DNA from: Apiotrichum sp. Y4204
Lineage: Eukaryota > Basidiomycota > Tremellomycetes > Trichosporonales > Trichosporonaceae
Assembly (NCBI GenBank): GCA_025531455.1
Contig: JAMYHL010000007.1
Location: forward strand, 744,001 to 808,000
DNA length: 64,000 nucleotides
Direction of reading: 5' to 3'
Below, piece by piece: positions 32,201 to 44,709 of the stretch. Both the position numbers and the translations under genes were made by a program. The notes below the pieces were generated by a model. It had not been told where the DNA came from. It did not search any database and saw only the letters and a list, made by a program, of their open reading frames with translations. Every line of letters begins with the position of its first letter. Within the stretch, counting starts at the first letter, position 1.

Positions 32201-35200
32201 TCCAAGCTCGGCGCAGTCACTGCCGTCCGGTCGAGAGACGGCGCAGTAACAGCCGTGTCGGTGACCGTTGGGGCAGTGACGAAAGACGACGACGGGTTAA
32301 TGCCTGGCGCGGTGATCGCTGTGGGCATGCTGGAAGCCGTCACGGCCGTCGCGCCCGAGGCGATCGTAGGCTCGGGCGCGGTCACTGCCGTGGGAACGAT
32401 CGTCGACGGCGCGGTGATCCCCGAGCCTGAGGACGCAGAAAACCCGGGGGCGGTCACCGCCGTTGGCATCGCTGTTGACGGGGCAGTGACCATTGTCGTC
32501 TCGGCGAAATCCCTCGCAGTGACAGCGGACGGCTGGGCCGTGCCCTGAGCAGTGGAGTAGTCGGTGCCACTCGCCGGCGGGAGGTTGTACAGCGTCTGCA
32601 AAGGCGGTTGGGCCGTACTCGAGCCTGAGGAGCCGCCCGAGTTGTGCGCGCTCTCCAACCCCTCACGAGCGGTGCGGAAGCTGCCAGGCATGGACGGGTT
32701 GACTGTTGCGGTGTGCATACTTAGTGCGCTCGAGGGAGTGGCTATACCCCGCACAGTGGGTCCCGAGGCCGAGGTCGAGCCCGTGATCGTCGGCAGCTGC
32801 GGTGGCGCCTGGACTTGCGGACTCGGTGCGCGCACCGGCGTCGCCCTCCGCGTAGAGGGTTTTGGGTAGACGTAGATGTTCGACACGCTGTCGCTGGGAT
32901 ACAGCCCAGGTGTACCGAAAGTGAACGTCGAGGGCACGGGGCTCGCGCGACCAAAGGGGTAGCGCTGGCCGGAGCGGTAGTCTTCGCCAGAGGGCGTCCG
33001 CCACCGCGTTGACTCGTCGAATGTCCCAAAGGACCGCTCGCGAGAGGCTATCGACCTCCCGCTCTCCCGAGACGGCGCTGGGTGGCCCATTGGCTCTGGT
33101 TCCCGAAGGTTGATGTCGCTCGCGGTGCGGCGTATAGAGCGATCGCGCTTGAGGGAGTTGGAGGCCGCGAGGCGGCGCGAGTTGCGGGATGTGAGCGGCG
33201 CGGCGAAGCCTCCGCCCGTGACAACAACCGCATCGTCCATTGTCTGGGTCGGCCTCGAGTGGTCAGAAAGCAGGCTCGCACCGGTCCGGTGGGAGGAGAA
33301 CCGGGCGGAAGCCGAGCCGCTGCCGTTTGACGCCCGCGAGACGGCACTCGGGGGAGGACGCATGTGGCTCGGTGCGATACGCAGGTCCTCGAGCACGTTC
33401 CACAGCGAGCGGACCCAGCGCACACGCTCGCGCGCAGAGTCGCATGCGAAGCGTTCCACACCGTCGTCAAACACCAACTGGAACGGACACAGTATTCCCG
33501 CGAGATCACCCTGCCGCCGGGCGGTAGCGGCTCCAATGTCATCGCCCGAGTTTGGGTCACTGGGGGAGAACATAGACCCGGCCTCTGCGACTGTCAGTTC
33601 ACATCTCATGATCCATCACGCACCCTCGCAAAACGCGAGATCAAAGTTGATAACGGCCTGAGAGTCATCTTCTGTGCGCCAAGTAATGTGTAAGCCCTGG
33701 GAGTATAGCCTGGCGTCGACCAGGATCCAGAAAAAGTCGTCTGGGTCGTCGCTCTCGTGCACGTTAAAGTAATAGAGCGTGCCTGTGCGGAGGGGCTGCC
33801 TATCAGCCAACTGTCCTATCTCGATTTCCCTTACCTCTCCGGAATAATGCGTCTGAACCGGCTCAACCGCCATGCGCTCCGAACGCGTGGTGACCGACTC
33901 GGAAGTGACGACGGGCGACGGTGTATCGGGATTGGACGAGCTGTGATGGCCAAGCGACACCTGTTCCGCGAGGGCCGGAGTCGTCTCGTCGCGGCGCTTG
34001 CGGCGGATACTGACATTCCATGCACGGTCGCGAGTGAGCCCTGGGGCGCCGGCGCCGGGTCCGGATCCTGTTGGACTTGTTACTGGCTCGTCCTGGGCTT
34101 CGGAAGCAGTACGCGCGCGCCAGGATGCGATCACGTTGCGGAAATTTGATACGGGCGTCTTGGGCTTAACTGGCGACGGGACGCGGATGGGGGACCCAAG
34201 GCGGACAGGCGACGTGCTGCGTCCGATTGGGGACGAGACGCGAGGCGGTACCGATGGCGCAGAGGATCCGCTGGTTGATGATGCCGGAACTGGAGGCAGC
34301 GACTTTTCGTCCATGCTCCGGCTCGTCACCCGGTCGAGCTTCTGTGATGGGAGCGAGGCTGATGGCGTGGGCGTCGCGGAGGGCTCGGCGCGCGACTCGA
34401 ACATCTTGATCAGATCCGATGCCCGCGTCACAGCCCCTGGGCGGAGCGGACTGCTTGCCGTGCCCGACGATCCCTTGCTGGGCGTGACGGGCGCCTTGGA
34501 ACTTGACGGGAAGCGCCCGGACATGCGGGCGAGCTCTGATGGGGAGAGCGTCTGGGCAATGGACGTGGGGTGTTCGCTTGAGCGCGCCGGCGAGTTGTAC
34601 GAGCCCCGCGACTCATCACTCTGCATGTACTCCATTGTACCCGACCCACCCGCGGACCCTGCTGGAGTGACCGACGTCCCGGACGCTGCACGGCCCATGT
34701 CTATGCCGAGACCATAGAGCGTATCGCCGAGCTGGGCACGGGTGCGGAGGCGGCTGGCGATGGATCCAGCGGCGTAAACTCCCGAGGCGGAGACAGGCGA
34801 TCCGGTCCCCCGTGCAAAGGTGGGGGAACGGGAGCGTGGTGGGGTGAGGGACAGGGGCGAGATCGGCGTGGGGCTGCTCCGTGTCGGGGAGCGGGGCGGG
34901 GACATGAGCCGCGGCGATGAGGCTGATGGCGGCGCGGAGCCTGTGGCGTCGGAGCCGCGGAGAGAGGGGATGGGAGGCAGGCTGAAGGTCTGATTGGCAA
35001 AGGCGTCGATTGATGCGTAGACGTCGTCGTACACTGCATCGAGGGAGCCACCGGTCGGCTGCTGGGTGAGCGAGGCGTCGCCTCCGCTGTTCTTGTCGCT
35101 GCCGGTCCTACTAGCCATTGTTGGTGTGTGGCGCTGAGGTGATGGAGACGTTGTTGTGATGTAGGGCACGCTCGACTGTGGTGAGAGGAGACGGCCCTGT

Positions 35201-35373
35201 GCTGTTTGTGATTGCGGGCTGCTCTCGTTATCAAGATTACTGGCCGTCAGGCTCGCACTGGCGGGGAGATCTGGGGGATCGGTGTCAACAAGACTCCCGA
35301 GCGCCTCGACGAGCGGCGACGAGCCCTGCGGCGCCCACCGCCGCGGTGTCGGCGACAGTGGGGGCGTGGACAT
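23227..35373 (-). CDS. giant PH-domain, low-complexity scaffold-like protein (about 4,000 residues)
   Basis: Exons 35373-33624, 33590-23747 (with a probable 39-nt intron at 24233-24195), 23711-23309 and 23265-23227 give about 3,998 residues. Around residues 520-650 is a pleckstrin-homology domain (GTLYYFNVHESDDPDDFFWIL, then PFQLVFDDGVERFACDSARER and RWVRSLWNVLEDL), interrupted by a 33-nt intron. Long Pro/Ser/Thr regions follow, with repeated TAVTAPS units. Then come a short coiled coil (MDRIEHKVDRLERIEGKIIK), a Gln-Pro repeat, a sequence duplicated as VLPDGRVQLATGEIVEG and ILADGTIMAGDKIVDG, a KATDGKG repeat, KEKE-type coiled stretches (EKKAEEKKADAK), a C-terminal helical region and a poly-Gly tract. 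The PH domain suggests membrane or cell-cortex binding. I do not recognise an orthologue with known function. A start at the next ATG (35118) is possible. Confidence 0.8.
25781..25857 (-). repeat. 21-bp tandem repeat in the giant gene
   Basis: About 3.7 nearly identical copies of a 21-bp unit encode repeated KATDGKG in the giant PH-domain protein. The copies are nearly identical at DNA level, so the array is probably young or length-variable. Confidence 0.85.
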
Positions 35374-37441
35374 ATAAGGGGGGCGCGGAGGCGCTAGAGT
35401 GCTGTTCGGAGTCGGTGGTGGCCGAGCCGTAGTTTGTTGTTGTTAGGCGGTTGCGGTATAGAGGCTGGGGGTATGATGGAGAAAGCACAAGGAACAACGA
35501 GATGGAATGGGCGACGGTAAGATGCTCGATACTCGATACTCTGTTGACAATGGAAAAACTGCAGCTGCAAGAAAGATAGCCAAAACACGCGGACGTGGGA
35601 CGTGAATGACTTTCTTTGCTTTGTTGCACTGGGATGTCTTGGCTTGAGCTGTCCCGTGCCCGGAGAATGTAGGGGGTGAGGAGGTAAGGGTTGGGGTCGG
35701 GGGTATGCGGCCGGAGCGGGGGGGTCAGTGGTCAGAAGAGTGAGTGAGCGGACGAGAGAGTGAGCGTGCTTGATTTGTTTGTTTGTTCTGGTTTGTGAGA
35801 GCGAGTGTGTGGGAGAGAGAGAGAGTGTGTGTGTGTTCGTTCGTCGTGTTTGTCGTCGCACGGACCATCACCAACGGCTTGCTCGGCAGATTGCCAAAGA
35901 GGGGAGAAAAGAGGAAGAGGGGGAACCACGGGGGCACACTTCCTCTCCCCCCCCCTCCCTCTCACTCCCTCATGCCTCTACACCAACATGCAACAAGGTT
36001 CTCACCCGTGATGTGGCGCGACATGGCATGCGCCCGGTCCACGTTCGTTGGCTCGAGGCTCGAGGCTCTCGACGTTCGACGAGCCAGTACCCAGTGGCCA
36101 GTGACCGTCGCAGACCCCAACGCAGCCCCACTCTCGCTCCAGGAGCCACAAGCAGATATCCCCCGTGTCCTTACTCCTATCCGACCGGCCGCAGGTCTCT
36201 GGCATGGGAGTGACGCAGGGCAGCGCACAGAGCGGCAGCAGGAATGCGAGGCGGCCTCGAGGCCAGTGGGCGTTGGGGGCGTGGCGGGGGCGCTGGCGAG
36301 GTGCGGCAGTCGGCACTGGCAGTGTGGTATCAGCAGCAGGTAACCTCATAGCTCATAGCTCATAGGGGCTCAGCAGGTGTCCATGCACTGCACAGGCCGT
36401 GTCACGGCGCATCCAGCGTGCGTCGAGCGGCGTCGAGGATGAAGAAGCATGCAAAGCAGAGCCTGTGGCGTCGGCGCACGGTGCCACACTGTGGCGCGTG
36501 GGATGGGAGTGGCGCACCTCAAACTTCGAACCTAGCGCATCTCACACGCCTCGCGCAGCTTGCACAGCTCCGCTGCCAACTGCAACACGAGTGATAATCC
36601 AGGATGGGAGGGTGTCTCTTTTGTCCTTGCGCACTGTGCGTCGCTCTGTGTTTCTCTCTTCAGCATCGCCGGTCAACGCACTCGTGCACGAGTGCCCTCG
36701 CCGCCTTGCACGCGTGCCTCGCGCCTCGCGGCGGGCGTCTGGCGCGTCTGGATCAACGATCCCGTCGCAAAGTGATGGGCAATGCAGGCGATGTTCTATG
36801 ACAGATCGCACGATAAGCGATACCGCGTACCGCGTCAGTCTGCCGCATCGGGAGGAAATGGACTCTGGAAAGGTTAGCATTTCGCTGCGCACCGTTATGC
36901 GCTCTCTGCGCGAATATACGCGATATGCTGTATGCTGATGGCCAGGCAAGACACGGCGTGACGTTTATGGGCCCTGGTCCTGGCCCTGGCTCGATGGGGA
37001 ATGTAGCATGCAATGTACAACACACTGGGACGTCTATTTCTGCTCGGCAATGATGGCCTCTGTGGGTCGGAAAAGCGGGGACGAGGGAGTGCAGGAAGCA
37101 AAGAAGGCGACGAGTAGAAAAAGAAAAAAAGAGGGTGTCAGTAGGGATCTCAAAAGGAAAATCACACGCGACACGCCAAGAAAACAGGAAAACCAAAATC
37201 AAAATCACAAAATCTTGCCAGCCACAGCTGGTGACCCTGTAAACATCTGTCACGGCAGGAGCAACACATGCCGAAGCCAAATGTCGGTTTCGGATCGGGT
37301 TTAGGCTTACCGCCCCGCGACGTTCCGCGTCATCCCGCCCCCAGAGATGAGGAGCATCAGGCGACCAGCCAACCAGTGTGGCCTCCATCGACTCGGGCCA
37401 TCCTGCCCCGTATTCTCTCCACATAACCAACCTGGACTCAC
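35374..37441. other. about 2 kb region between the giant gene and the SOF1 coding core
   Basis: No convincing gene. Seen: a GA/GT microsatellite at about 35810-35840 (GAGAGAGAGAGTGTGTGTGT), three tandem copies of AGCTCAT at 36350-36370, and CG-rich unstructured DNA. It holds the promoter of the giant gene at its left end. At its right end it must include the 3' end of SOF1, whose last exon I could not fix. One in-phase candidate is 37236-37205. Confidence 0.5.
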
Positions 37442-39487
37442 TTTTGCGCTCGGCCTTGGGCTTCTCCTTGCCCTTGCGCGAGTGTTTGCGGCGCCGGTCC
37501 TCCTTGACCTTGGCCGCCTCAATCATCTCGCGCTTCAACTTGACCGCATTGTGCACGCTGGCCGGCAGGTGGCGGCGGTCCGCGACCTTGCGCACCTCCT
37601 TGGACGTCGACCACTGCTCGACCAGCTTTTGGCGGTACTCGATCGACTGCTTCTCCTTTGTCGACATGGGTCCCAGCTTTTGCGACGCGCTCGACTTCCA
37701 TATCCGCACATTGCCGTCGTCGGAAGCAGAGAGCACAAAGTCTGCCGTTGGCGTGTACGTGACGTCGAAAACACTGGGTGTGAGAAAAGATCCCGAGTGA
37801 AAAGAGCAAAGGGGCGGCTGGCCCCTTCGGACCATCTGCCAATGACAACAAATGGTGGCGGCAATTGCATCAAGCACGAGGCTTGAGCGTGATGAGCAAT
37901 TCAAGTGAAATGGGCGGCGCTCCAGTACTCACCGCTGCATTCGTTTCGTGTGGTAAACATCACGGCTCTTGCCCGCATCGCGCTTCCAGAGGCGCACCGT
38001 GCGGTCATACGACCCTGAGACAAACTCCTCGCCTGTCGGGCCTGGGAAATAGAGTCAGCAACTGTAAAGTGTGATCCCGCGGAAAGAGGAGGATGAGGCT
38101 TGAGCGATCTACGGGCGCTGGCCTGTCTGTTTGTTTCCAAGAGGACCGCTCATGTCGGTCCCAGGTGGCCGACAACCACCCCTGATCTAACATGACCTGA
38201 CCCATCTTCTTTCCCCGAAGAGGTTCCACATTCCGCGGACTGCGCTTGCGTGCTCGTTCGCATCCCGCATCCTTGTGGACACGGATCTTTCGCGCGGGAT
38301 GGACCTCATGGATTTCGGGTCATGGATCTCATGGCCGGCCCGAAAGGGCCGAAAACCTTGAGCGCAGTGTCCAGAACAGAGGCCCAACCACCGGGCCGTC
38401 GCAGCTCAACATCCTCATGTACTCACTCCAGTCACAGCCCATGACGCCGCCGACGTGGCCCTTGTAAATTTGTGTCGGGGTAGAAAGATTGCGGAGGTCG
38501 AAGGTGTAGAGATTGTGGTCCTCTGACGCGAGGAGAAGGACGGTCGGGAGGGTGGGGCACCACGAGAGCTGGTTCGAGCGCATGTTCATGACGACGCGGC
38601 GCTCGGCCTTGCCTGTGCGGATGTCGTACAGGCACATTGTGCGGTCGTTTCCAACGGACGCGAGCACGCTCGTCTCGCTCTGGTTAAACTTGACTGCCGA
38701 GACAGTCTCGAGCGACGAGCCAAACTGCAGCGTGCTGAGCGGCGCGCTGCGGTTCTCATCCCACACCTGCACGGTGTTCGACGCTGTCGCAAACACATTA
38801 TCCGTGCGGTGATGATCAATGCCGTTAAACCCGTTCTTGGTATTGTACACCATCGCAGGCGCGAGGTTCAAGCCCCGGGCATCGCGCTTATGCTCGTCCA
38901 TGGCCAGATCATCGTCCTCGACGAACCCATCCTCGCCCACTGCACCCGCCGCATCGAGCGTGTCGTCCCGCTCCTCCTCCTCGACCGTCATGCCAGGAGC
39001 AAACGCCTTGCTCCTCCAGATCTTCACCGTGCCGTCGAGCTTGCCGCAGGTGATGATTCCACGCTTGCCGTCGCGCGCGTCCGAAGTCCAACAAACACCG
39101 CCAACCATCCCCTTGTGCGCGTCAATCTTGAGCAGCGACCGCCGCTGCGAGAGCGAGTGCACAATCACCTCACCGTCACCGCCACCAGCTGCAATAACCG
39201 AAACGCGCCGCGGGTCCTTGCCGAGACAGTACACGCCGTCCTGGTGGCCCCCGAGCGAGTCGACAAACGGCTTGGCGAACATCCGGTCCATCTTGGCGGC
39301 CGTCACTGCACGCGTGTACTCGCGCGGCTTGGCGAACGGGTGCATGTGCGGCGCGAGGTTGCGCTGCAGCGGGTGGGGAGCGGTCGACGAGCCGGGGAGG
39401 TGGTCGTCCAGCGACCGCGAGATCATCTTGATCTTCTGCGAGCGTGTGAGTAGGTGGAGGTGGAGGGGCGGAGGGGCTGCGTACCAT
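37442..39487 (-). CDS. SOF1: Sof1/DCAF13, WD40 subunit of the U3 snoRNP (SSU processome)
   Basis: Exons are 39487-39485 (ATG only), 39435-38427, 38041-37933 and 37773-37442. The start KIKMISRSLDDHLPG, the early motif PFAKPREYTRAV, WD40 repeats, WSPTGEEFVSGSYDRTVRLW, VYHTKRMQR (the Sof1 signature, normally IYHTKRMQRV) and a basic C-terminal Sof1 region (YRQKLVEQWS, HLPASVHNAVKLKREM) identify the family. The protein acts in the nucleolus in 18S rRNA processing. The first coding exon contributes only the start codon, followed by a 49-nt intron. Exon 4 ends in phase 1 at a GTGAGT donor after AERK; the short terminal exon is uncertain, so the coordinates give the supported core. Introns of 159 and 385 nt are long for this region. 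Confidence 0.9.
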
Positions 39488-39917
39488 GATGAACGGTCTT
39501 TTTGCGGGGTTCGGGCGCGGCCGTGCAAGGTAGTTTTTGCGTCTGGTTTTTGTCCTGTGTAGAGACTGTCTGTGCTAGGTAAAGGGGTGTCGAAGTTGAT
39601 TCAAAGATGGTTGTCGCCGAGTCTTGAAGTCTTGTCAATGTTCAGCAGACATTGTTCCACCCAAAAAGCGTCAACCGAAAATCCGCACTCTGTCGGCGTT
39701 CGCCACCCAAGAGGTTTTGATAATGTTCTACACGTCATTTATTTCTAAGGCGGAACCAAACAACGTGACTGTTCTTGACTTCTGCACCTGGCAGACCTGG
39801 CGGTTGCTGCCAGTCGTATGGCGAGGCACTCGCACGCACCAGCATCACGATACAATCAATCCATGCAAACTCAACAAGATATATAGGCTTAATGCAATGC
39901 GTACACTACTCCAACAG
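39488..39917. other. intergenic, upstream of SOF1
   Basis: 430 bp holding the SOF1 promoter and the 3' flank of the UIM-protein gene. No further feature seen. Confidence 0.5.
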
Positions 39918-41585
39918 CTAGTCCTCCATCATGAGCCACTCGCGGCTCCCGACCTTGACCTTGCCCTCCGTGTCACTGTCGTCATCCTCCTCCTCCTCGA
40001 CCTTCTTGCGCTTCGGCGGCGGCGGCGGCAATACCTTTGCAGGCGGGCCGATCGTGGTGTGCAGCGAGGCAATGCGTGTGCGCTTCGACATGCCGGTCCG
40101 CTTTGCCCCGGGAAAGTTTGCAAGGACGCTGGAGAGGTCGCTGCGCGCTGAGGCGTTAGTGGCATTCACAAGACTGTCACTCACGGGTCTTCCAGTTGAA
40201 GGGGCTCCCGCGGGAGCCGGGTGTACTCCGCATTGGCTGAAGAGGCTTGCGGGCAAGTGGTGTGGAGGGGTCGGGGCTGGGGGTGGCCGCCTTTGGCGGT
40301 CCCTTGGGGAGCAGCTTGATGGGAGAGGAAGGTTCCGATGCCTTCGCGGAAGACAATGGCTCTGCACTAGACGGCTTTGGGGGCGCAGATGACTTGGGTG
40401 TGGAAGGTTTCGGAGCAGATGATTTGGGGGCAGGGGAGGAAGGAGAGGAATCGGGGACCGCCGCGACTCGATCATCCGAGGACGCATGACGCTTTTCGGA
40501 CGACGTCACAGGCGAGAGTTGACCCGAAGTCTCCGGCACCTTCGACGCCGAACTTGTCTCCTCGACAATAACCAGGTTGCCACCAGCGGCTGACGAGCTC
40601 GCCTCTTCACTGGGCTTTTCGCTCCCTTGGCTCGACTTGGACTTGTCGCTCTTCGCCTGGCTCGACTTTGTCGACTTTGCCTGGCTCGTCTTCGTCTGGC
40701 TAGTCTTTGGTGCCGGCTTCTTCTTCTCCGTCTTCTTCCGTTTCTTCTCCGGTCGCCCAGGGACGTACTCTCCACCGTCCTCAGCCTCCTCCCGCTCCCG
40801 TACCGCCTCTTCAGCCGCCAACCGTGCCTTCTCCGCCTCGCGTTTCCGCCTTCGCTCAGCCTTGGCCTCCTGTTCCTTCCGTTTTGCCTCCATTTCCTTC
40901 TCCTTGTTATCCCGCACGCGCGCCGATCTTCGCCCGGGATCTGCGTCGAGAGATTCCGTGAGGTCAATAACGGGGCCGGTCCCGCTGGACCGCGACGCGT
41001 CAACAAGCACCTCAGAGGGTGTGTTCTCGCGGTCAGAACGAAGACAATCAATGGGATCTGGTGAGCTCATCCGCGGGCGCGGAATGACCACCTCGCACCG
41101 GGGACGCGCAGCGGGCGGGGTCTCGAGTGTCTGGGGAAATGTCCCGATTTCGGATACACTGGAGCGCGGTGCGTCGCGTCCAGGTGTGGCAAACGTGCCG
41201 ATACGCGACGTGGGTGTCTGGGCTGCTAAGGGCGACATGTCCGCACGGTGCACAGGGCCCGGGGCGGGCCGCGACGCGCCTGACGAGAGATTGAGGGCGC
41301 GCGCGACCTGCGGCGGGGGCGAGGGGGAAAGCACCGCAAGCGCAGTGTAGCCGTAGCTCTGCGCGTGTGATGTATGCGGTGTCGTTGTCATTATGTCTGC
41401 TACTCTGTTAGTGATGAAAGTCCAAGTTGAGACGTACGGCGGGCTGGACGAAGCTCGAAATCGCGTGAGTCATCGGACGGCGCGCTGGAGAGCGAGTATG
41501 GGGGTAGGTGGGCGAGTGCGTCAACCTGCTGGGTTGAGAGCTCGAGGGCGCGTCTGAGCTCTGCCGATTCTCTGCGAAGGGACAT
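39918..41585 (-). CDS. UIM-containing basic, probably nuclear protein of unknown function
   Basis: Exons 41585-41438, 41399-40185 and 40147-39918 join in phase to 530 residues; the introns are 38 and 37 nt. Near the N-terminus, RRESAELRRALELSTQQVD fits the ubiquitin-interacting motif (acidic start, L-x2-A-L-x2-S core). The middle holds a charged helical stretch (KEKEMEAKRKEQEAKAERRR) and Ser/Lys-rich low complexity with SSAPKPS and TSQ/SSQ repeats. The conserved-looking C-terminus includes SPFNWKTPRSDLSSVLANFP and KRTRIASLHTT, then an acidic stretch and REWLMMED. A ubiquitin-linked nuclear role, for example in DNA repair or chromatin, is inference. I do not recognise the family. Confidence 0.75.
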
Positions 41586-42651
41586 GCGTGATGGGAGACG
41601 GGTAAGGGAGGAGATGTGGATTGTTCTAAATGAGGGAGAAAGAGCAGAGTGGCAAAAGAAAGACGCGTCGTGACACAAAGTGGAGGTCTCTGATCTTCCT
41701 CTGAGGATCAGAATGGATGAGCTGAGTGGACTCTGTTGTGTTCGAAGCGGAATCAATTTTTGCGATCAAAATCCACGCGCGATTCTGGCGTGCATACCAT
41801 GCAAAGCCTGCCCCGGTCACGTGATGTATCTGAGACTGCGCAGCTCGCAGACTGCTCAAGCTGCTCGACAGTCTGTTGTCAAAGGCACAGATTCCAGACC
41901 ATCGCGATCTCCTCGTTTGGCCAGATTCACTTGTCAAGCATCTCTTTCGGTATCCTCTTCAAACAACACATAGAAAGGCCCCCTTGAGCCTACCAGGCCC
42001 CGCCAAGGCGTCGTCCCCGCCAAGGCGTCGTCAACACTCTCTGGCACCCAAGAAAGGAAGCGACTGGATGTGGGGTTGCGGGATACGATAAGCTGTTCCT
42101 GGATTCCTGAAGCTCTGTTGCGGCAGGGGCGGTGCCGCGCTCTGAGACACGCCAATGCCATAAAAACAGAATGAACGAATCAACAATGGCCTTTGAAGCC
42201 ACAGCTAATGCTAATACGCGACGGGCGAGACATAAACTATACCTGACACTGCAACGACATCGACCTAATCGCAGAAGTCCAAAAGCCCGAAACACCAGGC
42301 ACAGCACTGCTGTCATGCTGTCACCCAGGAGAAACAGTTGCCCTCTCTGCACCGCTCATAACTCTACAGATTCCCAGTTCCGCAGTGGGCAGCCGGCAGG
42401 AGTCGACAATGCTCTCTGCTGGTATCAGTCCTCACGATCTCGGCGCATTCTTCCCTGTTTACAAGGCACAGCCGTTCAGTCCCGATCCCCTGCTGGTCTG
42501 ACTGTTGCGCTCGTCCGTTGTTGCCCCTATGCCCGTTGCTTCAGAGAGGTTGTGTTCGCGCCTTCGAGATCTTGAGATTCCCGCGATCCACCCCCTCTCC
42601 ATAGCATGAGCGACTTTGATATAAGTAGCACTGGATGTTTCAGCTTACTTG
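41586..42651. other. intergenic between divergent genes
   Basis: About 1.07 kb separating the UIM-protein gene and the first aspartic protease. A TATA-like GATATAAG at about 42618 sits some 35 bp upstream of the protease ATG. No other feature is supported. Confidence 0.5.
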
Positions 42652-44473
42652 ATGGCACCCATCACCCACTGGTCCCCTCATAGCCTCTTTCGAAGGCGTT
42701 GCCGCTCACGACTACTCATGCTTTTCTCTTTGTTGCTGCTGGCGACGGCCGCTCTTGCGGTACCGTCACCAGAGTCCGCCCTCGTCAAGCGCAATGCGCC
42801 CGTCACTGTCCCTATTCGCTCCAAGAACTCGTATCAGGCTGCGGTGAACCTCCCTGTGGCCAACAGGTTTGCGGCAGCGACCGAAGAAAGCGGATCATCG
42901 CAAAAGTGAGTGCGATTGAGGACGCGCACGGAACGGCGGGGCTGACTTGTACAAGACTGAAAGCGGGCTTTGGGCAGCTTCACTACTACGTTACGGTTGA
43001 TATCGGGTAAGCGTTTTGGATGTAGCGGCGTACTCGAAGCTCACATGCCCAGCTCCCCTGCGCAGTCGCGCGACTTTGTACTGGACACGGGGTCCCACGA
43101 TTTGATTGTCTACAGCTCCGCGTGCCCTAAGGATGTGTGCAGGTTTGCGCCAGGAGACAGACCATTTGATCCCCAAGGCTCGGAAACTTTCAAGTGGGAT
43201 AAAGAGGGAGGGAATGTGTCGCACGCGTACGGCGGCGGGCAAAAGAGCTACGGGCGGCCTGGCTCGGACCGCGTCGGTATGGGAGGCGTGTATGTCGACG
43301 ATTTCAAGTTTTCCGTCATTGAGGGCGGAAACATGGGGACCTTCACCACGAATGATCTCTCGGGCACCGGCATTCTTGGCCTGGGCTTTGCCAGTTCTTC
43401 AGAGTACAACCAGAGGTCCATCTCCGACTACCTTTCGGAGAATGGCACAAGCCACGAATTTGGCATCTACCTCGGCCGCATGGAACGCGAGGACTGGGTG
43501 AAAGGGGGCGTCCTCACTGGCGAGCTTGCGCTTGGGTACGTGTTTTGGAAAGTTGGTGGTGATTTCAATTGCTGACACTGTCAAGTGGCGTCGACCAGTC
43601 CAAGATTGACGGCAGCATGAACTATGTTCCCCTTCTTGATGACGGCTCCTTTAAAAAGTGGCTGATCTCCCTTGACGCGGTTTATCACGGCGACGTGGCC
43701 TTGCGGGTCGGCGAAAAGCAGATCCCGATGAAGGACAAGGGGGATGGCGCATACGACCCGTTTGTGTCGCCCAACAACCTTGCCCTGGTGGACACTGGTG
43801 CTCCGTCCCTGTTCATGCCCGAAGACATTGTCAATACCTTCCACAAGGCCATTGCAGGGGCAGAGCAAGACGAACAAGGGAAATGGTATGTCCCCTGCAA
43901 CGCGACCAACCTCAACCTCACGTTCACCATCGGCGGTATCGACTACCCTCTGTACTGGGGCGACTTGGTTTATGCCGTGGAGGGGACCCAGACGGTGTGC
44001 AAGACAATCATCGTCCCCCGCGCCGAGGGCGTCAGCACGTGAGTCCTTACCTCGACGTGTTCAGCACCTGCCGCCCAAGCTGACATACCAGGTACGGCTG
44101 GCTCCTCGGCGTGCCCTTCCTCAACAGCGTCTACTCATCGTACCGGTACTCGCCGAACGAGGCCTTTGGTCTTGGCAAACTCAAGCCCGAGTTCAACAAA
44201 CAGTCTAACATTTTGAACGGTGCCTATGAGGTCAACGCGACCGACACGCCAAGCAAAATAAACATCACGAACACGAATCCCATCACCGACCCGCAGGGGA
44301 ACAACGATAACAACAATAACAACAACAACAACAATAACAACAACAATAACAACAACAATAACAACAACAATAACAACAGCAACAACAACAAGCCCGGCAA
44401 CGGCGCGTCCCAGCGACTCGTGCCAGTCGCAAGCCTACTTGTTACCGCTGTCGGTCTGCTCGTCTTGGTGTGA
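42652..44473 (+). CDS. secreted, GPI-anchored-type aspartic protease (A1/pepsin family)
   Basis: Five exons (42652-42905, 42956-43006, 43053-43535, 43586-44038, 44092-44473) encode 540 residues. A signal peptide (MLFSLLLLATAALAV; an internal ATG at 42718 is an alternative start) is followed by a propeptide. YYVTVDIG-SPAQ leads to the first catalytic motif, LDTGSHDL, with Asp about 113. The second catalytic motif is LVDTGAPSLF, Asp about 332. Further family signs are SGTGILGLGF, ALGGVDQSKI and YGWLLGVPFLNSVYS. The tail has a run of about 25 asparagines, then a hydrophobic C-terminus (VASLLVTAVGLLVLV) suitable for GPI attachment. It should act at the cell surface or in the wall. The gene is tail-to-tail with a second protease gene 236 bp away. 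Confidence 0.93.
44306..44389 (+). repeat. AAC/AAT trinucleotide tract (poly-Asn)
   Basis: Mostly AAC and AAT codons coding an asparagine run between the protease domain and the GPI-type tail. Such tracts are length-variable in fungi and may act as a spacer through the wall. Confidence 0.9.
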
Positions 44474-44709
44474 TTCTCTAGGACTATCATCTAATAGGCC
44501 CATCTTTTTATAACTTCAGCATTTTACAGGTAGCTCTGTGCCTCTCGGCACGGCAGGATATGCAATGCTCGCCTCAGCAGGTCAAACTGATCTCGACGAC
44601 TCTAAATATGGGTTTATGTGCTCAGCAAAAGGTGTGTATGTGATACATGGCAAGCATGCGTACAAAGTGGCCAGTGTGATATATACAGCAGGACTTATGT
44701 CTGGAGAGT

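Noticed and set aside
36753..37441. Extension of the SOF1 frame beyond AERK
   Set aside because: A strong GTGAGT donor lies right after AERK, and the following residues do not resemble a Sof1 C-terminus.
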